Positions 42,881-52,989 are shown, counted from the stretch's first letter. The stretch: DNA of 64,000 nucleotides from DASVTR01 sp033855775 (GCA_033855775.1 JAWVFT010000130.1:17784-81783), one strand, 5' to 3'. Numbers and translations are program-made. Notes: a model not told the origin generated them from the sequence alone.

Positions 42881-45724
42881 ATGAGCTCTTTCATCCGAAG
42901 GAGGCACGGGCAGCTGGCCCTTGCGGTCGCATACTTGTGCGGTGCGCTGGCCATCGGAATGTGCGTGTGTCATTCGACGGCGCAGGCGCAGCAGACCATC
43001 ACGTCGGCCACGATGAGCGGGCGCGTCGAAGATGCGAACGGCGCGGCCATCAACGGCGCGACGCTCACGCTCAGGAATCTTGAGAACAACCAGCAACTCA
43101 ATACGACGAGCGACGACGCGGGCCGCTATCGCTTCTCTTATCTCGCGGTCGGCACTTACCAGTTGACGGTCGAGCGCGACGGCTTCGCTTCCATCAAAGA
43201 GCGTTTGACCTTGACGGTCGGGCAGGCTTTGGACGTGCCGCTCAGGATGACCGTGCCGGATGTCGCAGCGACCGTGCAGATAACGGCGGACATTCCCGCC
43301 ATCGAAACGGCGCGCACGCAGGTGGCTGAAACCATCGTCCCGGCGGAGATTGACCATCTGCCTTTGAACGGTCGCAACTATCTTGACCTTGCGTTGCTCG
43401 TGCCAGCCGTCTCGCGCGCCAACACCGGCGCCCCGCAAAGATTCGCTGAGACTTCAGCCGTGCAGGGAACTGGAATTTCCGTCGCGGGCCAACGCAATCT
43501 CAACAACAGCTTCGTCGTCGACGGCGTTTCGTCCAACGACGACGCGGCAGACCTCGCCGGAACTTTCTACAGTCAGGAAGTGATACGCGAATTTCAGGTC
43601 GTCACCTCCGGCGGCATCGCGGAGTTTGGGCGAGCCAGCGCGGGCGTCGTCAACATCCTCACGCAATCCGGCACGAACGATTGGCGCGGGCGGCTCTACG
43701 GCTTTCTTCGCAACCAACGCTTCGACGCCCGCAACCCCGTCGCTCCGCGCAAAGACGCGTTGACGCAAGCGCAGTATGGCGCGACTCTGGCCGGGCCGCT
43801 TGTGCCTGACCGCGCTTTCATCTTCGCCAACTTCGAACAGACGCGCCGCAACGACTCAAGCGTCATCACCATCGCGCCCGGCAGCGTAATCGCCATCAAC
43901 AATCGCCTGAACGCCGTCAACTATCGCGGGCCGCGCATCGAAACGGGCGTCGTCCCCGGCGCCACGGACGCGACCAACTTCTTCGCGCGCCTCGACCACA
44001 AAATTAACAACGCGAATCTCTTCGCCGCGCGCTACAGTCTCTACGATGTCTCTTCCGCAAACTCGCGCAACGTCGGCGGCTTGAGCAGCGTCAGCCGTGG
44101 CGCGAGCCTCGATAATCTTGACCAGACCTTCACGGCCAGCAACGTCACGACGCTCTCGCCGAGTTCCATCAACGAAGCGCGCTTTCAATTGACGCGCAGC
44201 CGCCTGAGCGCGCCCGTCAACGATACAATCGGCCCGGCGGTCAACATCAACGGCGTCGCCAGCTTCGGCATCGCCACCTTCTCGCCGCTTGCCCGCGACA
44301 TAGACCTGTACGAAGCGGTTGACAACATCTCTGTCGCGCGCGGCGCGCACTCCGTCAAAGGCGGCGTTGATGTGCTCTACAACCGCGTCAACATTCTCTT
44401 CCCCGGCGCGCTCGAAGGCGTCTATACCTTCACGTCGCTCGCCAATTTCACGAGCGGCGCTTACAGCAGTTTTCAACAAGCCTTCGGCGCGTCCTCGCAA
44501 TTTCAGTCGAACCCGAACGTCGGCTTCTTCGCGCAGGACGAATGGAAGCCGCGCTCTGGTTTGACCATCAACGCGGGCTTGCGCTACGACGCGCAATTCC
44601 TGCCCGACCCCATTGCGACGGACACGAACAACTTCGCGCCGCGCCTCGGTCTGGCTTACGCGCCGGGCAATCGCAAGACCGTCATCCGCGCGAGCCTCGG
44701 CATCTACTTCGACCGCATCCCGCTGCGCGCCGTCTCAAACGCCTTGCAGCGCGACGGCTCTCGCTACATCGTCGTCCAACTCTCGCCCACGCAAGCGGGC
44801 GCGCCCGTCTTTCCGAACGTGCTCGCCGCCGAGCCCTCGACGCTCCTGACCAAGCCGAACGTCACGCGCATTGACCCGCTCATCAAGAACAGCTACAGCG
44901 AGCAGGCCAACCTGCAAATCGAGCGCGAGCTATCAAAGGACGCATCCGTCTCCGTCGGCTACCTGCATCTGCGCGGCCTGCATCTGCTGCTCTCGCGCAA
45001 CGTCAACGTGCCGACGCTCTCCGCGCAGCAAGCGCAGGCTCAAGGCATCGCCAACTTGGGACGCCCGGACGCGAACGTCGGCAACGTCAGTCGCTATGAA
45101 AGCTCCGGCGATTCTTATTACGACGCGCTCGTCCTTGCGCTTCATAAACGCGCGGGCGCGTGGGCCAACGTGCGGCTCTCCTACACCTTCTCGAAGTCGA
45201 TTGACGACGCGGGCAACTTCTTCTTCTCGACGCCGCAGAATAACTTTGACCTCAGCGACGACCGTGGCCCGTCCGACAACGACCAACGCCATCGCCTGAC
45301 CGTCAGCGGCTCTTTTCAGGCTCCGCGCGCCGCCGCTCACTCAAGCGACCTGCGCCGCGCCGTCGGCGGCTTTCAGTTCAGTTATATTTTTTCTTGCGCT
45401 TCCGCGTTGCCCTTCAACCCGCTGACCGGCAACGACCGCAACCTTGACACGAACTTCAACGACCGCCCCGCAGGGATGGGACGCAACAGCGCTCGCGGCT
45501 TCAACTTCGCTTCGCTCGACGTGCGCCTCAGCCGCCGCTTTCGCTTCACGGAGCGTCTTGAACTAGAGACAATCGCCGAAGGCTTCAACGTGCTCAATCA
45601 CGCGAACCTGCAACTGCCGAACAATACCTTCGGCACAACCGCTACGCCGCTCGCGACCTTCGGGCTGCCGACGGCGGCGAGCGACCCGCGACAGCTTCAG
45701 TTCGGGCTGCGGCTCAGTTTTTAA
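42881..45724 (+). CDS. Oar-like TonB-dependent receptor with carboxypeptidase-regulatory domain
   Basis: The 947-residue protein starts at 'MSSFIRRRHGQ' with ACGGAGAC upstream, and has a signal peptide (about 1-37, 'STAQAQQ'). A CarboxypepD_reg-like domain follows (about 40-125: 'MSGRVEDANGAAINGATLTL'), then a plug ('LPLNGRNYLDLALL', 'GQRNLNNSFVVDGVS') and a long beta-barrel ending in Phe ('LQFGLRLSF'). It is the acidobacterial Oar-type family that imports or binds large substrates at the outer membrane. The cargo is unknown. The BNR-repeat lipoprotein follows after 55 bp and may be co-expressed. Confidence 0.92.
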   Translation: MSSFIRRRHGQLALAVAYLCGALAIGMCVCHSTAQAQQTITSATMSGRVEDANGAAINGATLTLRNLENNQQLNTTSDDAGRYRFSYLAVGTYQLTVERDGFASIKERLTLTVGQALDVPLRMTVPDVAATVQITADIPAIETARTQVAETIVPAEIDHLPLNGRNYLDLALLVPAVSRANTGAPQRFAETSAVQGTGISVAGQRNLNNSFVVDGVSSNDDAADLAGTFYSQEVIREFQVVTSGGIAEFGRASAGVVNILTQSGTNDWRGRLYGFLRNQRFDARNPVAPRKDALTQAQYGATLAGPLVPDRAFIFANFEQTRRNDSSVITIAPGSVIAINNRLNAVNYRGPRIETGVVPGATDATNFFARLDHKINNANLFAARYSLYDVSSANSRNVGGLSSVSRGASLDNLDQTFTASNVTTLSPSSINEARFQLTRSRLSAPVNDTIGPAVNINGVASFGIATFSPLARDIDLYEAVDNISVARGAHSVKGGVDVLYNRVNILFPGALEGVYTFTSLANFTSGAYSSFQQAFGASSQFQSNPNVGFFAQDEWKPRSGLTINAGLRYDAQFLPDPIATDTNNFAPRLGLAYAPGNRKTVIRASLGIYFDRIPLRAVSNALQRDGSRYIVVQLSPTQAGAPVFPNVLAAEPSTLLTKPNVTRIDPLIKNSYSEQANLQIERELSKDASVSVGYLHLRGLHLLLSRNVNVPTLSAQQAQAQGIANLGRPDANVGNVSRYESSGDSYYDALVLALHKRAGAWANVRLSYTFSKSIDDAGNFFFSTPQNNFDLSDDRGPSDNDQRHRLTVSGSFQAPRAAAHSSDLRRAVGGFQFSYIFSCASALPFNPLTGNDRNLDTNFNDRPAGMGRNSARGFNFASLDVRLSRRFRFTERLELETIAEGFNVLNHANLQLPNNTFGTTATPLATFGLPTAASDPRQLQFGLRLSF

Positions 45725-45779
45725 GTTGACGAAGACGGCTTCGGCCTGGCATTAAGAGTTGAAGCAAGCGAGAGCTTAA

Positions 45780-47108
45780 ATGATGAAGAAACAACTATCC
45801 GGCATTCCATCCATCGCGCTCATTTCGTGCGTCGCGCTGCTTTGCGGCGCGCTCTTGCTTTCAGCAGCGGGCTGCGCGCGGCGCGCGACTCAAGGGACAG
45901 AGGACGCAGGCGCGTTATCGAACACGATGCAGCCCGTGCGCGTCTCCGCGGAGAACGTTGACGCGGCGGAGCCTGCTATCGCCGCCCTGCGCGACGGCTC
46001 GGCCTACGTCGCATGGATTGAGCACGGCGCGAACAAGGAGGCAGACGTGTTCGTCGTGCGGCTCGATGCGGAAGGGCGAGCGGCGGGCGCGGCTGTTCGT
46101 GTCAACCCGTTCGCAGGCGCGGCGAAGGGTTGGCGCGGCGACCCGCCGACCATCGCGGTCGCTTCCGACAAGACCGTCTACGTCGGTTGGACGGCGCGCG
46201 TCGCGGGCGAAGCTCGCGGCAGCAACCTGTATCTCTCCGCTTCGCGCGACGAAGGGCGCACGTTTGGCACGCCCGTCAAAGTCAACGACGACGAAAAGGT
46301 GGCGAGCCACGGCATGCACTCGCTGGCCGTCTCCGCGGACAATCGCGTCTATGTCGCATGGCTCGACGAGCGCAACATCGCGCCTCCACCCGCGCCCGCG
46401 ACGAACGCCGGCGGCAAACCGATGGAGCACATGGAGGCCAACAGCGAAATCTTCTTCGCCGTCTCGGCGGACGGCGGGCGCACGTTCTCTCAGAACAAAC
46501 GACTGGCGAGCGAAGTCTGTCCTTGTTGCAAGACGGCGCTTATCGCTGGCGCGAACAATCAAGTCTACGTTGGCTGGCGGCAAGTCCTGCCCGGAGATTT
46601 TCGTCACATCGCTGTGGCCGCGTCAGCGGATGCGGGTCAGACGTTTGCCGCCCCGAAAATCGTCAGCGACGACAATTGGAAGATAACGGGCTGCCCCGTC
46701 TCCGGCCCCGCTCTGGCGTTATCCACGGACGGCGCGCTGCGCGTCGTCTGGTACACGGCGGGCGAGCGCGGCTTGGCCGGGCTCTACTGGGCCGAATCGC
46801 GCGACCGGGCGCAGACCTTCTCCGAGCGCAAGCTGCTCTCGAATGGCCTTGTGCGCGGCAACCCCGCGCTGCTGGCGGACGCGCGCAACAACCTGCTCGC
46901 CGTCTGGGAGAGCGACGAAGAGAAGGAGCCGCGCATCTTCACGGCGCGCTTGAGCGCAAGCGGAGAAGCAAGCGTCGCCGTCCCGCTCGCCGATAAAGCA
47001 GAGCTTCCGTCCGTTGCCACGACCGGCGACCAACTCTTCATAGGCTACATCGTCAGCCTCAAAGACCTCCGCAGCATTTGGATTACGCGCGCCAGGGCTG
47101 CGGCTTAA
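45780..47108 (+). CDS. BNR/Asp-box-repeat lipoprotein (sialidase-like propeller)
   Basis: The 442-residue protein has a lipoprotein signal with lipobox 'LSAAGC'. It contains several Asp-box repeats of the form S-x-D-x-G-x-T-F ('SRDEGRTF', 'SADGGRTF', 'SADAGQTF'), which build a sialidase-type beta-propeller. The catalytic Arg triad of true sialidases is not obvious, so it may be a binding or structural lipoprotein. A 'CPCCKT' motif (about residue 245) could bind metal. It follows the TonB-dependent receptor. Confidence 0.78.
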   Translation: MMKKQLSGIPSIALISCVALLCGALLLSAAGCARRATQGTEDAGALSNTMQPVRVSAENVDAAEPAIAALRDGSAYVAWIEHGANKEADVFVVRLDAEGRAAGAAVRVNPFAGAAKGWRGDPPTIAVASDKTVYVGWTARVAGEARGSNLYLSASRDEGRTFGTPVKVNDDEKVASHGMHSLAVSADNRVYVAWLDERNIAPPPAPATNAGGKPMEHMEANSEIFFAVSADGGRTFSQNKRLASEVCPCCKTALIAGANNQVYVGWRQVLPGDFRHIAVAASADAGQTFAAPKIVSDDNWKITGCPVSGPALALSTDGALRVVWYTAGERGLAGLYWAESRDRAQTFSERKLLSNGLVRGNPALLADARNNLLAVWESDEEKEPRIFTARLSASGEASVAVPLADKAELPSVATTGDQLFIGYIVSLKDLRSIWITRARAAA

Positions 47109-47182
47109 CTCAGGCCGCTGTTTTATCCGCGCACATCGTTCAAAATGAACGACGCGACGCGCAAAACCGCCCCGCTCGCTAG

Positions 47183-47434
47183 ATTCATTCGCGCAGCCGT
47201 TAGATTGACCCGCGCACCTGCAAGATTGGTTCGCGCACTTGTTAGATTCATCCGCGCACCTGTTAGATTGATCCGCGTAGTGTTCAGATTGGTTCGCGTA
47301 GACGTTAGATTGATTCGCGCAGTTGCAGGATTCATCCGCGCAGTTGTTGAGTTGACCCGCGCAGTTGTTGGGTTCACCCGCGTAGTTGTTGGATTGGTTC
47401 GCGTAAGCGTTGGATTGACCCGCGTACACGTTTT
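47183..47434. repeat. 21-bp tandem repeat array, 12 copies
   Basis: Twelve consecutive units follow the form ATT(C/G)A/GTTCGCG(C/T)A(G/C)NNGTTAG. They diverge in the middle but keep the exact 21-bp period. As 21 is a multiple of three, open frames run through it on both strands. The encoded seven-residue repeats have no recognisable fold, so I treat the array as non-coding. It fills most of the 510-bp spacer 47109-47618, in which I see no gene. Confidence 0.85.
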
Positions 47435-47618
47435 GGTGTGGCGGACAGGTCTAAAACCCACTCGCGCAGTCGCTAAGGTGTGCCGTGTGCGCGCAAAACG
47501 CTGTCAACGGCCCGTCCAGAAGGCCAGAGGGCAGGCGACGAACCTTTTTCGAGTTAAAACTTGAGAACAGCGGTCTCCCCGGTTCATCCCTTCGCCCTCA
47601 CTTTGAAGGAGAGTCCAC

Positions 47619-48977
47619 ATGCGTATCAAACAACTCGCCCCGGTTTTCGTCCTTTTGACTTTGACCCTTTGCCTGTCGGCCAAGGCCCTCGCGGGCGCGC
47701 AGCCCGAAGCCCTTGCGCACGCAGCCGTCTCCGCCAACCCTGCGGAATCCGCGCCCGCGATTGCGGCCCTGCGCGCGATGGGGCCGTCTGGACTGCAAAC
47801 GATGTTCACGATTTACGCCGAAGAGATTAAGCGTCACAACGCGGACGCGGGCAACACGGCTTCGACCGCTGACAACGAAGCGTGGCAGCGTCTCGCTAAA
47901 GCTCTGGACGCCGTGGCCCAAGCCTACGACAGCGCCTCTTCCGGCCTCTACTGGCACACGGATTTCGCGGCGGCCCAGGCCGAAGCGCGCCGGAGCGGCA
48001 AGCCGATTCTCTCGCTCCGCTTGCTCGGCAATCTCAACGAAGAATACAGTTGCGCCAACAGTCGTTTCTTCCGCGCCGTGCTCTACAGCAACGCGCAAAT
48101 CTCAAGCCTGCTGCGCGAGCGTTTCGTCCTTCACTGGAAGAGCGTGCGCCCCGTCCCGCGCGTCACCATTGACTACGGCGACGGGCGCAAGCTCGAACGC
48201 ACTTTGACCGGCAACAGCATCCACTACATTCTGGACGCAGAGGGTCGCCCCGTAGACGCGCTCCCCGGACTCTACGGCCCGCAAGCCTTCCAGCGAGAAC
48301 TGCTCCGCGCCGAAAGCATCGCGCGCCAGACCATTAAGCAATCTGACGAACAACGCGCCGACACGCTGCGCAGCTTTCATCAAGCGCGCATAGATTCGCT
48401 CACGCAAGCCTTCAAGCAGGATGTCCAGAAAGCAGGCGGCCAATTGCCTCAGGAGCTTGCTGCCAATAATCAAGCGAAAGGGCCAGCGCCCACCGCCCGC
48501 GCCGCCTCAAGACGCGCGATGTCCAAGGCCGTCACCGAAGTCAGCATCATCGAATCCATCACCTACGACTCCGAACTGCTGGCCGAAGCCACGGACAACG
48601 ACACTTGGAACAACATCGCCGCCCTCCACACAGCCGACGCTAAGCTCGACCCCGCGAGCCTCGCCATCATGCGTCGCCAGTCTCTCAACACCGCGACGCC
48701 CGGCGCGCAACCTGACCAAGCGCAAACGCGCGAACAATTCACGCGCCTCGTCTCCAACTTCGAGCGCTATCTGGCCCTCGACACCGCGCGCAATGAATAC
48801 CTGATGCACATCAAGCTCCACGCATGGCTCAACTCCTACAGGTATCGCGACAACCTCGAAAGCCTCAACGAGAAAGTCTACTCCGAACTCTTTCTCACGC
48901 CCCGCTCAGACCCATGGCTCGGACTCTTCTCGCCCGACACCTACACCGCCCTCGAAAACGGCGGAGTAAAACAGTGA
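47619..48977 (+). CDS. Secreted protein with thioredoxin-like domain
   Basis: The 452-residue protein has a signal peptide (about 1-27, 'SAKALAGAQ') and GAAGGAG upstream. A helical region follows. About residues 105-190 read like a thioredoxin/DUF255 fold: 'WHTDFAAAQAEARRSGKPIL', then 'CANSRFF' in place of the CxxC, then 'ISSLLRERFVLHW'. There is only one Cys, so classic disulfide exchange is unlikely. The C-terminal half is helical and unrecognised. Confidence 0.65.
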   Translation: MRIKQLAPVFVLLTLTLCLSAKALAGAQPEALAHAAVSANPAESAPAIAALRAMGPSGLQTMFTIYAEEIKRHNADAGNTASTADNEAWQRLAKALDAVAQAYDSASSGLYWHTDFAAAQAEARRSGKPILSLRLLGNLNEEYSCANSRFFRAVLYSNAQISSLLRERFVLHWKSVRPVPRVTIDYGDGRKLERTLTGNSIHYILDAEGRPVDALPGLYGPQAFQRELLRAESIARQTIKQSDEQRADTLRSFHQARIDSLTQAFKQDVQKAGGQLPQELAANNQAKGPAPTARAASRRAMSKAVTEVSIIESITYDSELLAEATDNDTWNNIAALHTADAKLDPASLAIMRRQSLNTATPGAQPDQAQTREQFTRLVSNFERYLALDTARNEYLMHIKLHAWLNSYRYRDNLESLNEKVYSELFLTPRSDPWLGLFSPDTYTALENGGVKQ

Positions 48978-49190
48978 CGAGTGGCAAGTGACGAGTGACG
49001 AGCAAGCAGTAATGAGTGATAAGTAAAAAGAGATAGGCGACGAGTTGTTGTGACTCGCCGCCTATCGCTCTTTACTCATTACTCACTGCTAATCAACTAT
49101 CGGTAATTACTCATCACCCGTCATCCCTTACTCATTACACATCACTGCTTTTCCTCTTGCTCGTCACTTGTCACTCGTCACTTGTCACTG
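48973..49190. repeat. Long palindromic repeat element, GTGACGAGCAAG type
   Basis: The left end carries tandem GTGACGAGT-like words ending GTGACGAGCAAG. The right end carries the reverse complements (CTTGCTCGTCAC, CACTCGTCAC). Inside is a hairpin, AGAGATAGGCG...CGAGT (49029-49045) against ACTCG...CGCCTATCGCTCT (49053-49071). It lies between convergent genes and can terminate both. A related copy is at 52990-53124. Confidence 0.8.
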
Positions 49191-50198
49191 TTTTTCCTGC
49201 ATCGTGTCCACGATGGCGCGGGCAAATTCGTTGGTCTTGGCTGTGCCGCCGATGTCGCGCGTTCGCACCTTGCCTTCGGCGAAGACCTTGAGCATGGCTT
49301 TCTCGATGCGCTCCGCCGCTTCGCGTTCGCCTAGGTGTCTGAGCATTAGGATGCCGGATTGCAGCAGGGCGGTCGGGTTGGCGATGTTCTGTCCGGCGAT
49401 GTCGGGCGCGGAGCCGTGGACGGCCTCGAAGACGGCGCCGAGTTCGCCGATGTTCGCTCCCGGCACAAGGCCGAGGCCGCCGATGAGTCCTGCGCACAAA
49501 TCAGAAACGATGTCGCCGTAGAGATTTTCGAGCAGCATGATGTCGAACTGTTCGGGACGCATGACGAGTTGCATGCAGGCGTTGTCAACAATCTTATCGT
49601 CGGCCTCGATTTCGGGGTAATCCTTCGAGACGTTGCGAAAGCAGTCAAGGAAGAGCCCGTCGGAGAGCTTCATGATGTTGGCTTTGTGAACGGCTGTCAC
49701 CTTCTTGCGTCCCTCGCGCCGCGCATATTCGAAGGCGAAGCGCGACACGCGCGTGGAGGCTTTCTCGGTGATAATCTTGATGCTCTCGACGACGCCGGGA
49801 ACGACGACGTGCTCTATGCCGGAGTAGAGGTCTTCGGTGTTTTCGCGCACGACCACGAGGTCCAGCTCAGGATAGCGCGAAGGCACGTTGGGCAGGGCGC
49901 GGACGGGGCGCAGGTTGGCGTACAAGTCCAGAGCCTTGCGCAGGCCGACGTTGACCGAAGTGAAGCCTTTGCCGACCGGAGTCGTAATCGGGCCTTTGAG
50001 CGCGACGCGGTTGCGCCTGATGGAATCGAGCAGGTCTTGCGGCAGCGTCTCGCCGAATTTTTCGAGGGCTTGCGCGCCCGCGTAATGCGTCTCCCAGGCG
50101 ATGTCAACGCCCGTCGCTTCGATAATCCGCACGACCGCCGCAGCGACCTCCGGGCCGATGCCGTCGCCGGGGATGAGTGTGATAGTATATTTTGCCAT
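49185..50198 (-). CDS. Isocitrate/isopropylmalate dehydrogenase family (NAD-type isocitrate dehydrogenase)
   Basis: The 337-residue protein has 'LIPGDGIGPEV' at the N-terminus, 'KGPITTPVGKGFTSVNVGLRK' with the substrate Ser, 'VVRENTEDLYSGIEH', 'HKANIMKLSDGLF', 'VDNACMQLV' and 'VHGSAPDIAGQNIANP'. The short length and 'TSVNV' substrate loop fit homoisocitrate/NAD-dependent isocitrate dehydrogenases better than IPMDH. It probably makes 2-oxoglutarate in the citric acid cycle. AAAATATACTATCAC precedes the ATG and gives no clear ribosome site. Confidence 0.9.
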   Translation of the reverse strand: MAKYTITLIPGDGIGPEVAAAVVRIIEATGVDIAWETHYAGAQALEKFGETLPQDLLDSIRRNRVALKGPITTPVGKGFTSVNVGLRKALDLYANLRPVRALPNVPSRYPELDLVVVRENTEDLYSGIEHVVVPGVVESIKIITEKASTRVSRFAFEYARREGRKKVTAVHKANIMKLSDGLFLDCFRNVSKDYPEIEADDKIVDNACMQLVMRPEQFDIMLLENLYGDIVSDLCAGLIGGLGLVPGANIGELGAVFEAVHGSAPDIAGQNIANPTALLQSGILMLRHLGEREAAERIEKAMLKVFAEGKVRTRDIGGTAKTNEFARAIVDTMQEKQ

Positions 50199-50207
50199 AA
50201 GCTCTCA

Positions 50208-50281
50208 GCTTTCAGTGGTCAGCAATCAACCATTCAACTGCCAACAGCGAGTGATTAGTTCCGAAGCTGACTGCTGAAAGC
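50208..50281. repeat. Inverted repeat in the divergent spacer
   Basis: GCTTTCAGTGGTCAGC (50208-50223) and GCTGACTGCTGAAAGC (50266-50281) are complementary except for the two central bases. It lies between the divergent dehydrogenase and ThiO genes. Confidence 0.75.
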
Positions 50282-50332
50282 CGACGGCTGATTGCGTTGG
50301 AATGGTCGCATCATACCAGCAACTTCTCTGTA

Positions 50333-51493
50333 ATGCTAAATCGGGAAACATCCGGCGCGAGCGAGACGACGGACGCCATCATCATCGGCGGCGGCGTCAT
50401 CGGGCTGGCGATTGCGCGCTCTCTCAGGCTTCAGGGCTTACAGAGCGTCACGCTTATCGAACGCGGGCGGCCCGGCATGGAAGCCTCGCACGCAGCCGCA
50501 GGGATGCTCGCCCCGCAAGTCGAAGCAGACGGCGCGGACGCCTTTCTCGAACTCGCCTGCCGCAGCCGCGACAGCTACCCTGACTTCGCCGCCGCGCTCT
50601 TTGAAGAGACGGGCATTGACATCGAACTGGAAAGAACAGGCACGCTTCTTTTATCCTTCTCGGACGAGGATGAAGCGGAGGCTCTTCGTCGTTATGAATG
50701 GCAAAGCCGCGCCGGGTTAAGCGTCGAGCAACTGACAAACGAAGAGGCGCGCGAGCTTGAGCCGTGTCTCTCGCCGCTCGTGCGCTCGGCCCTGCGCTTT
50801 CCGCGCGACTGGCAAGTGGAGAACAGGCGACTCGTCGCCGCGCTCGCGGCCTCCGCGGACAAGCTCGGCGTCCGGCTTCTGACGAACACGAGCGCAGAGT
50901 CTGTGCTCACGGAGCGCGGGCGCGTGACGGGCGTTGAAACTTCGCGCGGGCGTTTGAGCGCGGGCGTCGTCGTCATCGCGGGCGGCGCGTGGGCCTCTTT
51001 GTTGACGACGACGGACAAACGCGCGCCCGCCGTCAGCATCGAACCCGTTCGCGGGCAGATGCTCTGCTTCGCGGCGACCACGCGACCCGCGCGCCACGTC
51101 ATCTACAGCCCGCGCGGCTACCTTGTGCCGAGGCTCGACGGGCGACTGCTCTGCGGTTCAACTACGGAGCGCGTGGGCTACGAAAAGAGCGTGACGGGCT
51201 ACGGCTTGCAAACGATTATGGCGCAGGCGTTGGAGATTGCGCCCGTCGTCTCGCGGTTGCCGCTCGCAGACTGTTGGGCCGGGCTCAGGCCGCGCGCCGC
51301 AGACGATTGGCCCGTGCTCGGCATGAGCGCAGAGCTTGAAGGACTCTGCTACGCCGCGGGCCATTATCGCAATGGGATTCTGCTGGCTCCGCTGACCGGC
51401 GAACTCATCGCCGAGCGAATCACCGGCGCAGATTGTTCATCCAAACTCGACGCTTTTTCGCCGGACCGCTTTCAGCTTGCAGGCGTCGGCTAG
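50333..51493 (+). CDS. thiO: Glycine oxidase ThiO-like FAD-dependent oxidoreductase
   Basis: The 386-residue protein begins 'MLNRETSGASETTDAIIIGG' (residues 1-20); the FAD loop GGGVIGLAIARSL follows with 'LIERGRPGMEASHAAAGMLAP', the usual ThiO signature. Later come 'VVIAGGAWA', 'PVRGQMLCF', and the C-terminal 'AAGHYRNGILLAPLTGELIA'. ThiO oxidises glycine to the imine used in thiazole synthesis of thiamine. Other thi genes are not in the window, so a D-amino-acid oxidase role is an alternative. Confidence 0.87.
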   Translation: MLNRETSGASETTDAIIIGGGVIGLAIARSLRLQGLQSVTLIERGRPGMEASHAAAGMLAPQVEADGADAFLELACRSRDSYPDFAAALFEETGIDIELERTGTLLLSFSDEDEAEALRRYEWQSRAGLSVEQLTNEEARELEPCLSPLVRSALRFPRDWQVENRRLVAALAASADKLGVRLLTNTSAESVLTERGRVTGVETSRGRLSAGVVVIAGGAWASLLTTTDKRAPAVSIEPVRGQMLCFAATTRPARHVIYSPRGYLVPRLDGRLLCGSTTERVGYEKSVTGYGLQTIMAQALEIAPVVSRLPLADCWAGLRPRAADDWPVLGMSAELEGLCYAAGHYRNGILLAPLTGELIAERITGADCSSKLDAFSPDRFQLAGVG

Positions 51494-51516
51494 CTTCGGA
51501 AGGGAAAGACTCTTTG

Positions 51517-52980
51517 ATGAAACATCGCCACGCTTTCATCCTCCTCGTCGTCGCAGCCATCTCGACGCTTGCCGCCCCGCGACCATCGAGCGCACAGGCT
51601 CGCAGAATCCCGCCCGGCGGCGGCGCAACGACAACCAAGACGACGACTACGACGACGAGCGCGCCCGCCACGACTCCGACCGGAGGGCAGACGCCCGCAG
51701 AGCTTTACGAAGAAGCTTCCAGCTACGCCGACAATAAGTTTGCGGAGTTCAACCGCAAGAAGCTGCCGTTCAATCCGCAGCAGTTGGAGCAAACTCTGCA
51801 AGAGCAACGCCGCCTCGCCTCGCTCAACGCCACGCAGCTTTCCATGCGCCCCGCTCTCGCGGGCGAAGACCTCTACTACCTCGGCATGCTCTATCATCTC
51901 TCCGGCAATGAAGAGCGCGCGATTGAAACGCTCAACCGCTTCACCGGCGACAAGGCCGCGAAGAGCGACCGCGCGCAGACCGCGCGCTACATCGTCGCCC
52001 TCGATTTGGCGAAGAGCAATCTGCTAACGGAAGCCGAAGCCGCGCTCGCCGATTACGTCGCGCACACGCCGCGCCGCGCCAGCGAGCACGTCAACATAGA
52101 GCACTCGATAGCGAAAGCCTATCGCAAGAACAAGCAACTCGACGCCGCAGTCGCGCACGCCGAGAAAGCCTTCGAGCTATCGAAAACGGTCGAGCCGACC
52201 ACTGCTAACGCCAGCCTCCGTGACTACTGGCTCTTCAACGCGGGCAACGCTCTCGTCGAGCTTTATCAGGACACGAAGAAACCGCTCAACGCGGCGGCGG
52301 CTGTCATGGAAGAACTCCGCCGCCTCGCTCTCGATGACAAGTCCGGGCGGCTCTACGCGGACGTGACCGCGCGCCTCGCCAACCTGCTCGTTGACGGCGG
52401 GCGCAAAGCCGAAGCCGTCAAGATGGTCGAAGATTCCATCTCTCAGGTGAAGGCTTCCATCAAGGACGCGGGCGCTGTGCAGGAGTTGCAGCGCAAGCAG
52501 AAACAGTTGCGCTTGCAAGGCGAGTTGGCGCCGGAGATAACCATCTCCAAGTGGATTGGACAGTCGCCCGTCACGCTCGCAGCCTTGCGCGGGCGCGTCG
52601 TCCTGCTGGACTTCTGGGCGACCTGGTGCGGCCCCTGCCTCGCGGCCTTCCCGCATCTCGTCGAGTGGCATGAAAAGTACAACGAGCGCGGGCTGGTCAT
52701 CATCGGCGTCACGAAGTATTACGGGCAAGCCGAAGGGCAGAGTGTGGACAAGGATTACGAGTTCGGCTTTCTCGAACGCTTCAGGAAGATGTATCGCCTG
52801 CCCTACGGAATCGCCGTCGCCGACAACGACGACAATCATCGCAACTACGGCGTCAGCGGCATTCCGACCGCCATCATCATCGACCGCCACGGCATCATCC
52901 GCTATATCGGAACCGGCGTCGGCGGCACGAACGAGCAACAGGTCACGGAGACGCTGGAAAAGTTGATGGAAGAACAGTGA
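51517..52980 (+). CDS. TPR protein with C-terminal TlpA-like thioredoxin domain
   Basis: The 487-residue protein begins 'MKHRHAFILLV' after GGAAGGGAAAG and has a signal peptide (about 1-27) and a Thr-rich linker. Helical TPR-like repeats occupy about 55-320. The TlpA/ResA-like thioredoxin domain at about 335-487 has the redox motif in 'FWATWCGPCLAAFP' and cis-Pro in 'SGIPTAIII'. It should act as a periplasmic thiol-disulfide reductase or in cytochrome c maturation. It is followed by a CcdA-TlpA fusion gene. Confidence 0.87.
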   Translation: MKHRHAFILLVVAAISTLAAPRPSSAQARRIPPGGGATTTKTTTTTTSAPATTPTGGQTPAELYEEASSYADNKFAEFNRKKLPFNPQQLEQTLQEQRRLASLNATQLSMRPALAGEDLYYLGMLYHLSGNEERAIETLNRFTGDKAAKSDRAQTARYIVALDLAKSNLLTEAEAALADYVAHTPRRASEHVNIEHSIAKAYRKNKQLDAAVAHAEKAFELSKTVEPTTANASLRDYWLFNAGNALVELYQDTKKPLNAAAAVMEELRRLALDDKSGRLYADVTARLANLLVDGGRKAEAVKMVEDSISQVKASIKDAGAVQELQRKQKQLRLQGELAPEITISKWIGQSPVTLAALRGRVVLLDFWATWCGPCLAAFPHLVEWHEKYNERGLVIIGVTKYYGQAEGQSVDKDYEFGFLERFRKMYRLPYGIAVADNDDNHRNYGVSGIPTAIIIDRHGIIRYIGTGVGGTNEQQVTETLEKLMEEQ

Positions 52981-52989
52981 CGAGTGACA

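Noticed and set aside
47145..47564. Open frames over the 21-bp repeat array on both strands
   Set aside because: They are open because the period is a multiple of three; the product is a simple seven-residue repeat with no ribosome site or family match.
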